Assembly: GCA_949152475.1 (NCBI GenBank)
Contig: OX424555.1
Coordinates: 9,814,868-9,878,867 of the forward strand
Reading direction: 5' to 3'
Source: Terebella lapidaria
Lineage: Eukaryota > Annelida > Polychaeta > Terebellida > Terebellidae
DNA: 64,000 bases
Shown here: piece after piece, positions 10,936-21,056 of the stretch
Layout of the letters: every line of letters begins with the position of its first letter
How positions within the stretch are numbered: position 1 is the first letter of the stretch
The notes under the pieces: model-generated
Databases searched by the model: none
Told to the model about the DNA's origin: nothing
The model's input: the letters and a program-made list of their open reading frames with translations, nothing else
Made by a program: the position numbers and the translations under genes

Positions 10936-12272
10936 CTTTTCTGCAGTTCTGCTGGACTATCTGTGACGTCCGGATAACACGGTTTCTTGGAAGGTGGTTG
11001 AGTCTGTTTTAGTTAACCGGAGCTGGAACGGAAAATTCCGGGACACTGCTGCTTGCACGGCTGGATCACGGCTAGAAGTCTCTAAGGGTTGGTAGCATGG
11101 TCTGGAATGGACCTCCAACCGTTCTCTTCCCCCGACTGCAATCTGCAACTGCACCTGAAAATAAGAATCCGGTGGCGTTTCCGCTACCGGTACTGCAACT
11201 GCTCTGTCGGGTCACCGTTTCCGCAACTGCTCCGTTGTTTCCCATCTCTCTGCAACTGCGGCTGCACCTGAAATGAGGAATCTAGAAGCGTCTCTGCCTC
11301 CAACTCTGCAACTTTTCCGTCAGGTACTGCCTCTGCATCTGCTCCGCTGCTATTGTCTCCACTGCAACCGCGACTGCACCTGAAATGGAAATCCTAGAAG
11401 CGTCTCCGCCTCTGATACTGCAACTGCTCCTGTCTCTGCAACTGCTCCGTCAGGTACCGCCTCCGCAGTGGGTCCGCTGCTTCCACCTCCGTCTCCGTCT
11501 TCTTCTCCGGTGATCTGGGTTCTGGATCACCCTCAGACGTCGTCACAAACTTTGTCTTAACCGACCTTTAACTTGTCTCCCTTCTTCTCCGTATTACTTT
11601 CTTTTTCCGTTTACTTTAACTTTATCATGATTTCCAAGTTCCCTAACGAACACGGAAAAACAACCCGGAATAAGTTTTCAGATTTACTTCTCTAAGTGTA
11701 CAGTCGGAAGACATAAACTGTAATCATCTGCATGACTCAAGCCGGAGCATGGGAGTAGTCTGCTATGGGAGAAGGGGTCTGCACAGGTCGACGTCAGGAC
11801 ACCAACTCCGCAGTCCGCTCTGAAGCGGGGGCTTTTATAGACCTGAGGCCCAGGGTCACGTGACCGACCATTGTGACGTCATAGTCTGCCAAAACACTGA
11901 TTTTTCCGGAATTTCCAAAAACATGCTAGAACCAATCAGTGGCTGACACGTCACCTTTCAAACCGAAAACGAGGCTGATCACATGACCTTCCGGAAATAA
12001 CGTCATTACGTTTTTGTACTCCATTGTTCCGGCTCCGTCTCCGTCTCCGAACAGACTCATATCACAACACATATACAAGTTTTCAACCATTAAATTGTCC
12101 GTATAACAAACACAACTTGTTTCCGTGATCCGGGTACTGGTATCTCTTAACTAATTTTACGGTTACCGTACCCGGGTATCTTGCTTGCTTCGTTTCCCAC
12201 TTTTTAACTCTTAACTATACTAGGATCTGGGAAACGGCTCTTCTTTCTTCTTCTTGCGACGACTTGCGACGG
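10936..12272. other. pyrimidine-rich non-coding block with degenerate repeats
   Basis: No gene seen. From about 11120 to 11470 a degenerate repeat of roughly 115 bp recurs three times, recognisable by gcacctgaaa followed by tagaagcgtctc and ctgcaactgctcc. The lower half holds a promoter-like module at 11832-11880. Composition (CTCCG, CTGC words) is like that of the neighbouring element remnants at 12.3-18 kb. Confidence 0.45.
11832..11880 (-). promoter_or_regulatory. promoter-like module B (TATA, CACGTG, CRE)
   Basis: Read on the minus strand: a CRE-like TGACGTCA half at 11874-11880, an E-box CACGTG at 11857-11862, then TATAAAAG at 11832-11839. Order and spacing match a core promoter firing towards lower coordinates. 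A similar set lies at 14073-14122. Both may be LTR promoters, but I could not align the surrounding sequence convincingly. Confidence 0.4.
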
Positions 12273-13496
12273 TTACTGACCACTAGTATCGCGGCGTGAA
12301 CTGCTCCCTGACGGCGGTCGAGGCGGGATCGTCTGCGGAACCAACGGTCGTCCAAAGCTTTTCCCACGAGCATCAACCGGGAGAAGATCGGGATCGTGAA
12401 GACTCCACTGGGGTGGCACATAGAACCCATCACGGAGACGCTCATCCCGGATGGACCAGTCGTGGATCCGGACAATTTGACGTGTCGGGTGGAGTCCAAA
12501 CGGTGTCTCCCTCTGCTCCAAGATCTCCACGTAGATGCCAGAGTCTCTCATTTCTGCAGGCCCCCACTGTTCTGGGCCCCACCGCACAGCGTAGTATCCG
12601 ACGTGCTCCGGGACTGCAGGTGCAAAGACAGGTGCACTTCTTCCTCCTATGTTCGCCGGAAAACAGTGTGACGGACACGGTTGAGTTGAAGGACCGCCAA
12701 ACGGGTTGAAGGTGTAGGGTGGACTCTGTGTCGGTGCTCTTGTCTGGCTTCTTCCGGACCGCTCACTAGAGGATTGTCGTGGTCTGGTCTCTACCGGAGA
12801 AAAAATTCCGGGAGTAGCTCTAGCTTGATCCATCAGGATGCTCCTCCGTGCTCTATGCACGTCTACATGGCTTTGGTCGGAAGCGGAAGACTCCACACCA
12901 TCATCCCGTCGTGGTCTGGTCTCTACCGGAGAAAAAATTCCGGGAGTAGCTCTAGCTTGATCCATCAGGATGCTCCTCCGTGCTCTATGCACGTCTACAT
13001 GGCTTCGGTCGGAAGCGGAAGACTCCACACCATCATCCCGGGCTGCGGAACTGGTTCTGCTTCCGGACACTGCTTGGATGATCGCCGGTAACGTTCTCTC
13101 CGTAGATCCACGGGTCTCCGCCGCACTGTCAACTCTGCTTCTGGATCTGCTATCTGTTCTGGTATCCGCTCTGCCTCCTGATCTGCTTTCCGGTCTGCTA
13201 TCCGCTTTGCCTCCTGATCTGCTCTCCAGTCTGCTATCTGCTCTGCTATCCGCTCTGCTATCCGCTCTGCCATCCGCTCTGCTATCCGCTCTGCTATCCG
13301 CCCTGCCGTCCGCTCTGCCGCTGGATCTGCTTTCCGCTCTGCTATCCGCTCTGCTATCCACCCTGCCGCTGGATCTGCCTTCCGCTCCGCCTCCGGGCCG
13401 GACGATTACACTGCTCACAGCTCTGCCACTGCCAGTTGTTTTCGGAACCGGTGTCCGAAAGCTGCCCTCTCCGTCTCTGCCCTGCAAATCCGCCAT
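12273..13496 (-). CDS. unrecognised 407-aa Arg/Ser/Asp-rich repeat protein, element-associated
   Basis: An uninterrupted minus-strand ORF. The first ATG is at 13496 (MADLQGRDGEGSF) and an in-frame stop lies just upstream. Residues about 30-135 are a low-complexity, very basic/acidic tract built on RADSRADG-type hexanucleotide repeats. A 44-residue segment (HVDVHRARRSILMDQARATP at its centre) follows twice in tandem. The C-terminal 150 residues are of ordinary composition, with VPEHVGYYAVRWGPEQWGP and RETPFGLHPTRQIVRIHDWS, and end Arg/Pro/Ser-rich. I do not recognise any family. It lies about 1.4 kb downstream of the pol end of a decayed Ty3/gypsy element on the same strand, in the position of a third ORF. 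It could instead be gag-like coding of a separate short element between the two promoter-like modules. Confidence 0.45.
   Translation of the reverse strand: MADLQGRDGEGSFRTPVPKTTGSGRAVSSVIVRPGGGAEGRSSGRVDSRADSRAESRSSGRADGRADSRADSRADGRADSRADSRADSRLESRSGGKADSRPESRSGGRADTRTDSRSRSRVDSAAETRGSTERTLPAIIQAVSGSRTSSAARDDGVESSASDRSHVDVHRARRSILMDQARATPGIFSPVETRPRRDDGVESSASDQSHVDVHRARRSILMDQARATPGIFSPVETRPRQSSSERSGRSQTRAPTQSPPYTFNPFGGPSTQPCPSHCFPANIGGRSAPVFAPAVPEHVGYYAVRWGPEQWGPAEMRDSGIYVEILEQRETPFGLHPTRQIVRIHDWSIRDERLRDGFYVPPQWSLHDPDLLPVDARGKSFGRPLVPQTIPPRPPSGSSSRRDTSGQ
12778..13041. repeat. 132-bp tandem duplication inside the 407-aa ORF
   Basis: Copies at 12778-12909 and 12910-13041 are nearly identical; the visible difference is ctttgg against cttcgg. 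The 132-bp length keeps the reading frame (44 codons). Confidence 0.9.
13139..13390. repeat. hexanucleotide-type array (ccgctctgctat words)
   Basis: An imperfect array of 12-bp and 6-bp words encodes the SRADSRADG tract on the minus strand. On the plus strand it gives the LLSALLSALPSALL shadow ORF. Confidence 0.8.
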
Positions 13497-13690
13497 ATCT
13501 CCTACTGCTACTGCTAACTGCCACCGTCTTGATTCCGCATCAGCCAACCGCTACTGCCACCGCATCTGCCTCCATCGTCTGCCTCATGGTTCACCTTCAT
13601 CTGCCGTAGCGTAGGAAGATGCTCCCGACTCCGAGTCCTCCGCCTCCGCCTGTGGGCCAGGTACCGCCATCAGCTCCGCCTCTGCCTCCC

Positions 13691-13846
13691 GGTCAGGTAC
13701 CGCCAACAGCTCGGCCTCCCAGCTTTCCGCCTCTGCCTCCCCGGTCAGGTACCGCCAACAGCTCGGCCTCCCAGCTTTCCGCCTCTGCCTCCCCGGTCAG
13801 GTACCGCCAACAGCTCGGCCTCCTTGTTCTGCACGAAAAGCTTGGT
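13691..13846. repeat. 52-bp tandem repeat, three copies
   Basis: Units start ggtcaggtaccgccaacagc at 13691, 13743 and 13795, with almost no divergence; the last copy is partial. It lies between the ORF at 12273-13496 and the promoter-like module at 14073. Confidence 0.9.
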
Positions 13847-14072
13847 ACGCCATCCGGAGAGTTCCGTGTACTTGAAGTCTAATACTGCACCGCTTTTACT
13901 GCACCGTTTCTCTGGACTGGTGGTCTTCCGGGAAACACTTTGTTGTTTTCTCTGCCTAACTGCTTCTTGCCGGAAAAATCGTCGGCTTGATTCGATTCCG
14001 CCACCCTTTAATAGCGATGTGCACAGCTCGAGGTCTGCTCTCCAACTGCTGCCTGGGCCCGATTTCAAGGCC

Positions 14073-14122
14073 CTTTTATACCCTTTCGGCTCACGTGACT
14101 GGAAAAGCTCCACGCTGATTGG
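14073..14122 (-). promoter_or_regulatory. promoter-like module A (CCAAT, CACGTG, TATA)
   Basis: On the minus strand, reading downstream: CCAAT at 14118-14122, CACGTG at 14092-14097, TATAAAAG at 14073-14080. The spacing suits a RNA polymerase II core promoter pointing towards the 407-aa ORF, whose ATG is 577 bp beyond the TATA box. It lies after the end of the gypsy pol remnant, where a 3' LTR would be, so it may be the U3 promoter of that LTR. Confidence 0.5.
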
Positions 14123-14890
14123 CTGCCTCAGGAGTGGCGTCACAAGTAGTCAAAAACTCAACCGTTAACCGGGAGGTGTCCGTCTCCGGCTCAACCGCAA
14201 ATTCCGGGTTTTTCCAGCTTGATTTAACCGTCTCTCCTGACAAAGTTTCTGAAGTTTTGAAATATCTCCGCTTGCTGGAGGGTTGAATAGAGTCTCAGCT
14301 AGTAGAATCTGCCTGCCAGACGAACATCTCGACTGCAAGTTGGGCGTTTCCGCCATCTGCACTGCTCCGCCAACTGGATATCTGCTCTCCGATATAACTG
14401 CTTGTCGACATTGGAAACTGCATACATTCTTGTCCAGAAGGAGGGCCCTTCCTATTTGGAGTGATGTTTCACCACTTCTGTCGATCTGCAGCCGGTTTGC
14501 TGTCTCTGCTAAGTAGAAACTCCTGATAAATGTCTTCAGCCGGAAAACTTTTCCGTGTTAATTCTCCTGATACGGAAGACGTGTAGCTGCTTCTCTGGAG
14601 ATACTAGACCGCTAACCCAGGTTCTTCTGGACCCCTGGCCGCTACCCTTGACTGGTTGACAACAAGCTCAACCCAGTCAGAAGCTCTAGGATGTCTTCTA
14701 TCCGGTCTCTGCACCGCATTCCGCTTCTGCATATTTTTCCGCCCTTTTTCCGGAATCAGCACTGCATACTGTTCCATCCTCTTGCGGTCGCATTCTGCCG
14801 GAACTCAACGTTTTACCAGGGTCTCAGCTATCTCCGCTTTCTGCTCTACAGCTCACACCGTCTTCCTACATTTCTACGTCCTCTGTGGCT

Positions 14891-16416
14891 TTACTCCGAG
14901 TCCGTGTCTGACTCAGAGACCAACTGTTCCGCCTCCGGAACGTTTTCCTCCTTTGACGGTTCCGTCTGCTTCCAGGAATCCGCCATTCTCCGCTTCATCC
15001 ATCTCGGATGTTTGACTCCAAGATAGGGTTTCACAAATCGAAATGAACCACGTTCTGCCGATTTTCACTCTGCAATCTCGTAGGTCACGTCAGTGAATCT
15101 GCTCAGCACCAGCTTCGGTCTGCTCCCCTTCCTTTGCAACTTGGGTGCCTTCCCTTTTTTCCGTGTTTTAACCGCCATCCACACTCGGTCTCCTGGCTGG
15201 AACTGACTGTTGACCTTCCGTCTGTCATATAGCTTCTTCTGCAGTTCCATTTCTCTGCCAGATTTCTCCCGAACCGCCTTGTAAACTGCTTCCAGTTGCT
15301 CCCGGAGCTGACTGCCATACTCTGTTACTTCTACTGTTGATTCGCCCGGCGGCCTTCCAATCAGCAATTCTACCGGAGTGTTGACTTCTCTGCTCAGCAT
15401 CAGCAAGTTGGGACTCTGCCCGGTTGTTTACTGCGGGGTACTCCGGTAAGCTGCCATTGCCAACGGAACTAGTTGGTCCCAATTGGTTTGCCGCTCACTC
15501 ACATACAGGCTCAGGATCTGCTGCAGCGTCCGGTTGAATCTTTCAATGAAGCCATCCGACTGAGGTCGGAAGGCTGTTGTCCGTGTCTTGTGAATCCCCA
15601 GGATTCTGCAAACATTCTTCAGCAAGTCGGACTCGAAATTTCTGCCTTTGTCGGTGTGGATCTCCATCGGGATGACGTACTGCGCTGCAAACTGGTTGAC
15701 GAAAATGTCCGCAACCGTAACCGCTTCCTGATTCGGCATGGGGTACGCCTCTACCCACATCGTAAAGTAATCACTGATTACCAGGATGTACCGGTTCCCT
15801 CTGGTGGATTTAGGTAACATCTCATCACGTCCATTGCCACCCGCTCCATTGGTGCTCCTACCCGGTACTTCTGCATAGGAGACCTCCGTAGGTTCTGCAT
15901 ACTTCTTGACGCACATTCGTCGCAGCTCAGCACCCGCTGCTTTATGTCCCGCATCATGGCCGGCCAGAAATATCTCCGTCGAATGCTAGCTGCCATCCTT
16001 CTGCTTCTGAGGTGTCCTCCCGTTCGGCTCTGATGGGCCAGACGGAAAATCTCCTGTCTCAGCTCCTTCGGTGTTATCAACTGCATTCGGCTAATTCCTT
16101 CTGCTGTTTTCCACTTCCGGTAGACGACTTTGTCGACTTTCAGCAAGGTCTTCCGCATTCCGTACAGCACTAACGGATAACTAATGGAAAAGCCTGCACT
16201 AACGGATATTCCGCTTCTGTCGATCAGCATTGCTACCAGTGGGTACCAAGTTTCTGCTTGCTGCATTCTCCGCAGGTCAGCCGGTTGATACTTCTGCCCC
16301 AGCATGGTTTCCTTTTCTGCATTTTCCGCCAGCCTACTCTGCTCTGCAACAGCTTTTTCCGCATCCGCTTTCTCTGCAACCGCTACCCGCCTTTCCTGGG
16401 ACAGCTTTCTCCGCAT
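14891..16416 (-). pseudogene. pol: decayed Ty3/gypsy integrase and pol C-terminus
   Basis: Three frame-shifted pieces of one integrase. 16416-15778 carries the HHCC zinc module (AHQSRTGGHL, then SCDECASR). 15916-15428 carries the catalytic core with YILVISDYFTMWVEAYP, HTDKGRNFESDLL and FRPQSDGFIERFNRTL, so the D-D-E residues are still present. 15406-15065 carries the GPD-type C-terminal module (FQPGDRVWM), followed after frame breaks by VKPYLGVKHPRWM and an acidic tail (EAEQLVSESDTDSE) ending at a TAA at 14891-14893. The frameshifts make it non-functional. It continues from the RT/RNase H piece at 16334-18190. Confidence 0.85.
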
Positions 16417-18190
16417 TCGCCTTTACCGCAACCGCCACCGCCTTGCCTTGAACAGCTTTCTCTCCATCCGCGTCTGCCGCCTCCGTTGTCTCGGCCAAGT
16501 CCGCTTTCCTAGATGACCTCTGCGACCGCCTCCGGCGTCCCCCCTTCCTTGGCTTGGGTTGTGGAGTTTCCTTGCTCCGGGTCTGCCGTATCCTTTCTCT
16601 GTAGTTCCAGGCGTCAATCTTGGCCTGTTTCCAGTCGATTTTCCCGCATTGGCTGCACGGAGTTCTTGACAGGGCATCCGCGTTATTGTGAATACGGGCA
16701 GGGCGGTGTTCTATGTCGAAGTGAAACTCGCTCAGGAGCTCGATCCACCACGCAATCTGGCCCTGTGGCTCCCTAAAATTCATCAGCCAGGTAAGACTGC
16801 CGTGATCCGTGTGGAGTAGGAAATGTCGTCCCAGCAAGTACTGTTTATTCTTCTGTATGGCATATACAACCGCCAGGAGCTCCTTCTGGGTTACGCAGTA
16901 CCGGCGTTCTTCTTTGGTCAGGCTGCGGCTCAGGTAAGTTATTACCCTTTCCTGGTTCCCCTGCTTCTGTGACAGCACTGCTCCCAGCCCGGTATCACTG
17001 GCGTTCGTGTCTAGGATGTATCTGCCCTGCTCTCTCGGATAACCGAGAATTGGTGCCGTCACTAGGCGGTTCTTCAGCTCTGCAAACGCCTGTTCTTGTT
17101 CTATCTGCCACCGGAACTGGACTCCCTTTTCCGTTAACCGGATCAGCGGGGCTGCTATTTCGGAAAATTTCGGCACAAATTTCCGATAGTAGGAACATAG
17201 ACCCAGAAAACTGCGCAGCTCCGTCAGGTTGGTGGGTGTCCGCCACTTCCACACTGCCTCCGTCTTAGCTGGGTCGGTTCGGATCCCATCTCTTCCGACT
17301 ATGTGTCCGAGGAAGGATACCTCCGGCTGGAAGAATCTGCATTTAGACGGTTTTACTTTCAGGTCTGCCTCCCTCAGCTTGTCGAAAACCTGCTGCAGAT
17401 CACGGAAGTGATCATCCAGGGTCTTGCTGTAGATGATGATGTCGTGCAAATATATGAGACAGGTCTTCCAGGAAAGTCCGCCCAACACCTTCTCCATCAA
17501 CCGCTCGAATGTACCCGGAGCATTGCACAAACCGAAGCTCATGACTTTGAACTGGTACAGGCCTCCTGGCACACAAAATACCGACTTTTTCCGTGCGTCT
17601 TCGTCCATCCCGACCTGCCAGTATCCACTGGTCAGGTCAAGAGTGGAGAACCACTTGGCGTCTGCACAGGCTGCTATGGTGTCGTCAATTCTCGGCAACG
17701 GATAAGCATCTTTTTCCGTGACCGCATTCAACCGCCGGTAGTCAACACAGAACCGGGTAGCTCCGTCCTTTTTCTTAACCAGAACAATCGGAGAAGCCCA
17801 CGGACTACTGCTATCATCAATGACATTTTTATCTTTCATCTCTTGGATCAGACTGCTCACCAGCTCCCTTTTGTCCGGCGGAATCCGTCTGGTTGGCTGC
17901 TTAATCGGCCGGTGATTACCAGTGTTGATGCTATGCTGTACCACGTTAGTCTGCCCCAGCTCTCCGGCGTCACTGCTGAAGGTCTGCTTATTCCGGAACA
18001 GGAGATCGGTTATTTTCTCTCGGTAGTATCTCGGCACTGCATCTTGGGTCTGCTCAGCTAACTGCCTCTGCTGCTCATGACCGCTCCAATTCCGCCCGGC
18101 CTCCGTTTCCAGAGAGATCTGCACCTTTCTGCTCCGCTCTGCCATTGGAACAATACTGCAACCGGCTGCTAGGGTGGTCATTGTCGCCAA
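16334..18190 (-). pseudogene. pol: decayed Ty3/gypsy reverse transcriptase-RNase H
   Basis: An open stretch of about 600 codons with RT landmarks in order: SSSPWASPIVLVKKKDG, RFCVDYRRLNAVT, FSTLDLTSGYWQV, GLYQFKVMSFGLCNAPGTFE, then the active-site box. That box reads YLHD where the family has YxDD, so a catalytic aspartate is gone. The RNase H start reads DTNAS instead of DTDAS, a second damaged catalytic position. A TAG at 18191-18193 cuts it from the protease in the same frame, and the 3' end frameshifts into an Ala/Glu/Lys-rich linker before the integrase. Confidence 0.9.
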
Positions 18191-18193
18191 CTA

Positions 18194-19190
18194 CGCTCCC
18201 TTCTTGATGATTACCGGCTCCGCTAACACGTTGATAACTCGGACAGGAACGATGCCCTGTTTTATTCGGGACAGGGTTCTCCCAATCAGCCATGGTCTTT
18301 TCTCCGACGGTTCTTGGGTCATTTCTAGAACTCTTTCAGCATCCCGGACACTGTCTGCCTGTCCTATTATCAGCTGTTCTGTTTCCGGTGGAATTTGGTA
18401 GTCTGCTACAGCGTTGATCGGAAACGGCTCTCTTGCCTGCTCGAACATGGTGAGGAACACCTCCTGACTGCCCATCTGCATGGTCATCCGGTCAAAGTTG
18501 ATTCCGGAGATCCGGGAATGGATAAAATCCATTCCTAGTATCCCCTCATCTTCACAGTCCGCTATCTCGAATGATACGTTTTCCGCTATCCCAGCGATGT
18601 TGAGAGGGAGCTCTTTCCGGCCGTACGTCCGGATGTTGCTTCAGTCCACCATGGAGAGACGAATCGGAGACCACTTCAGCTTCATTCCTGGTTTCCGGAT
18701 CCGTTCCCAGGTTTGATGGTTCAGCATGGTGACTGCACTGCCGGTGTCGATTATCAGCGTTACTGGTTCTCCGCAAATTATGCCTGTCACACACATGCCA
18801 ACCTCTCCCTAGGACCGGGTCCGTGGACCACCTGCCGGTTATGGGGGTGTCCTCTTTTACGGGTCTCGCTATTCCCCTTTTCCGAGACCCGCTCTAGTTT
18901 TCCTGCTGCTGCTGTACTTGCTGCTGTTGCTGCTGCTGCTGTGGCTGCTGCTGCTACTGTGGTTGCCACCGTTGCTGCTGCTGTCTCGGGAGTCTGCAAT
19001 CTCTGGCGAAATGCCCCTTCCGGCCGCAGTTAATGCACTCTAAATCTGCTCTGGAACCGCGCTGCTGTTGCTGCTTACTAACTGCCTCTTTAACCTGGAT
19101 CATCAGGTCCGCCAACTGCTGCTGCGTTTGATCCGCCTGCTTTTTCAGCTCTCCCATCTGCTGGCTCCACTCTGGCTGATTTAAATATCT
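18194..19190 (-). pseudogene. decayed Ty3/gypsy gag end and protease
   Basis: From high to low coordinate: the end of gag with one CCHC knuckle (CINCGRKGHFARDC) near 19010-19055, then a Gln-rich run with an in-frame TAG, then the retropepsin active site (LIIDTGSAVTML) near 18740-18770, with a premature TGA at 18641-18643, then EGILGMDF, the flap-side conserved motif. The upstream half of gag and any 5' LTR are missing. Homology stops at about 19190, next to a splice-acceptor-like tgttcctttcag on the minus strand, so the element is 5'-truncated. Confidence 0.8.
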
Positions 19191-21056
19191 GAAAGGAACA
19201 ATTCAAGTTCAATAACTGCCTGACGGCGCAAAATAAACAAAGTCCCAAACTAGAAAATCCAAGAGATCTGAAGATCCAACATTACGAAAACATTGGCAAA
19301 TCTGTAATACAAATAGAAATACAAGATTAGTACTCACTGTTTAATGTTTGTCTGGATATCCTAAGTTAAGTTAATTATTCCGTTATTGATGTTATGATGT
19401 TGACTGTTCAAAAGTTTCGGTAGATGTGTTTAAACTTTGTTGGCTGGTTGCCAAGGCAGGCGTAAACAAACGAAAATCGCGGGAATTTAGTTTTTATTTA
19501 CATGGTAGAATTTGCTATCGATAATAAACTCCGTTAGGCGGAACTGTCATAATGTAACCCTGCCACAAATTTAAAGATAAAAATGTGAACGGACGGACTG
19601 ACGACGGACGCAACGCAATAGGTTATCGGACCATAGATCTGGTAACCTAAAAACCAGCCATGAATGCAATATACTCAGAATGTGTCCTTTACATACAATA
19701 AGGATACCACAATGCTCGCTGCCATTCAAAACTTTGATGAAATGCCATATTTCAAATGTTCCTATATCCTTCTCAGAAGGAAATTGGCATTAACTTCTCA
19801 CAAGGACGGTCATTATTTTAATTGATTCAACATCAATGAACGTTGAAACTGAAGTATGTCAACCGGTTCTCAACAAACAAAATCAAGCCCACTTACTTGG
19901 TGTTCAGGCCTTTCCTCATCTTCAAAATACGGAATCCGCAGACGGAAGTGACGTCATCCACTAAGTACGCACCCTTGTCCCAGAGGTGTCAAGGAATTTA
20001 GTGGTACGTAATGTCAGTGTTATTTTGCCCAGAAATGAGTTGTGAGTTCAGTTGGTGACAAGGCTCCCCCCCCCCCCCCCCCCTCCAAATTTGCTATTTT
20101 GTCAGCACGGGATTTGCTTTTCTATCACTGCTCGCCAAAAAAAAAAGTGATTTGAACGGTAGAGGGCTCTTGTGTAACATGGAGCGAAACGTAGATTGTT
20201 GTATAATTTCAGAATCCAGTATAAACTTTGGAATGTATATTCGAAGTAGGGAAAACAAAATCATGCAATGCAGACATGTACCGTCATATGTTTGTAATAG
20301 TAATGTCTTGATCTATACGAGATTTAGTTCGATTGCAAATATACTCCGTTCGTTTAGCACGTACTGGATATAGTATGCTTTTTAAACAAAGACAACGTTA
20401 TTGGTTGCTCTATCAGCAAGAACAATTGCACTTTGCAGAAATTACTGAGTGACTTTGACAATACATGACCTAATTCGTGAGAGTCAAATAAAACTAAGGA
20501 CACATTTCAAATTTTGAATTGTATAAACATATTAGGTGAGTTGTCCATTCTGAAACAAAGCCTGTGAAATACTTGCAGGACAAGTAGATAGGCACCCGAA
20601 TTTATAATCCGAATGGATAGAAACTGCAATATAGCTGATGATGACATACGCAACTGATTTCATATAAGCCAAAATGACACCACACTGTACATCATTATAC
20701 AACGAGTCAAATGGTGTGGAAATACAGCTAGTTTATCGCAGGGCTGTGTCCTTAAACAGTATCAGCAATAGACTTGTGATGATACAATCTTTTGAAAACA
20801 TTACCGAGGGAATAAATCGAAGACTTGCATGTCGTGTAAAACGGGAATGTGCTACATGCCAATATCAATTTAATCCCATTTGTTTTTTAATCAATTGTGA
20901 ATAATTTTGAAATGTCATACTCATCGAACATTGAAAATCAATATCAAGCGCCCAACATCCATCTATAAATCTAATGTTCAACGAATAGATTGTATCAGTA
21001 TTTCAAACGCATTATAATATCGTGTATCCATAGAAAGCTCAGAGTCACTAACAATC
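19191..21056. other. intergenic; MITE end and poly-C tract
   Basis: No gene seen. The 19545-19648 block is the right end of the AGGTTACCG-type MITE family (ends ggtaacct at 19641-19648, preceded by gacggactgacgacggacgc-like sequence as at 61200-61240). A C-run lies at 20066-20083. ORFs here are short and featureless. The DNA directly upstream of the fucosyltransferase gene shows no clear TATA box. Confidence 0.5.

Noticed and set aside
12970..13614. Plus-strand Leu/Ser/Ala-rich ORF (LLSALLSALPS)
   Set aside because: Antisense shadow of the hexanucleotide array in the 407-aa ORF.
14160..14640. Possible LTR pair between about 14.2-14.6 kb and 11.0-12.2 kb
   Set aside because: Promoter words recur but I could not align the surrounding sequence, so no LTR was annotated.
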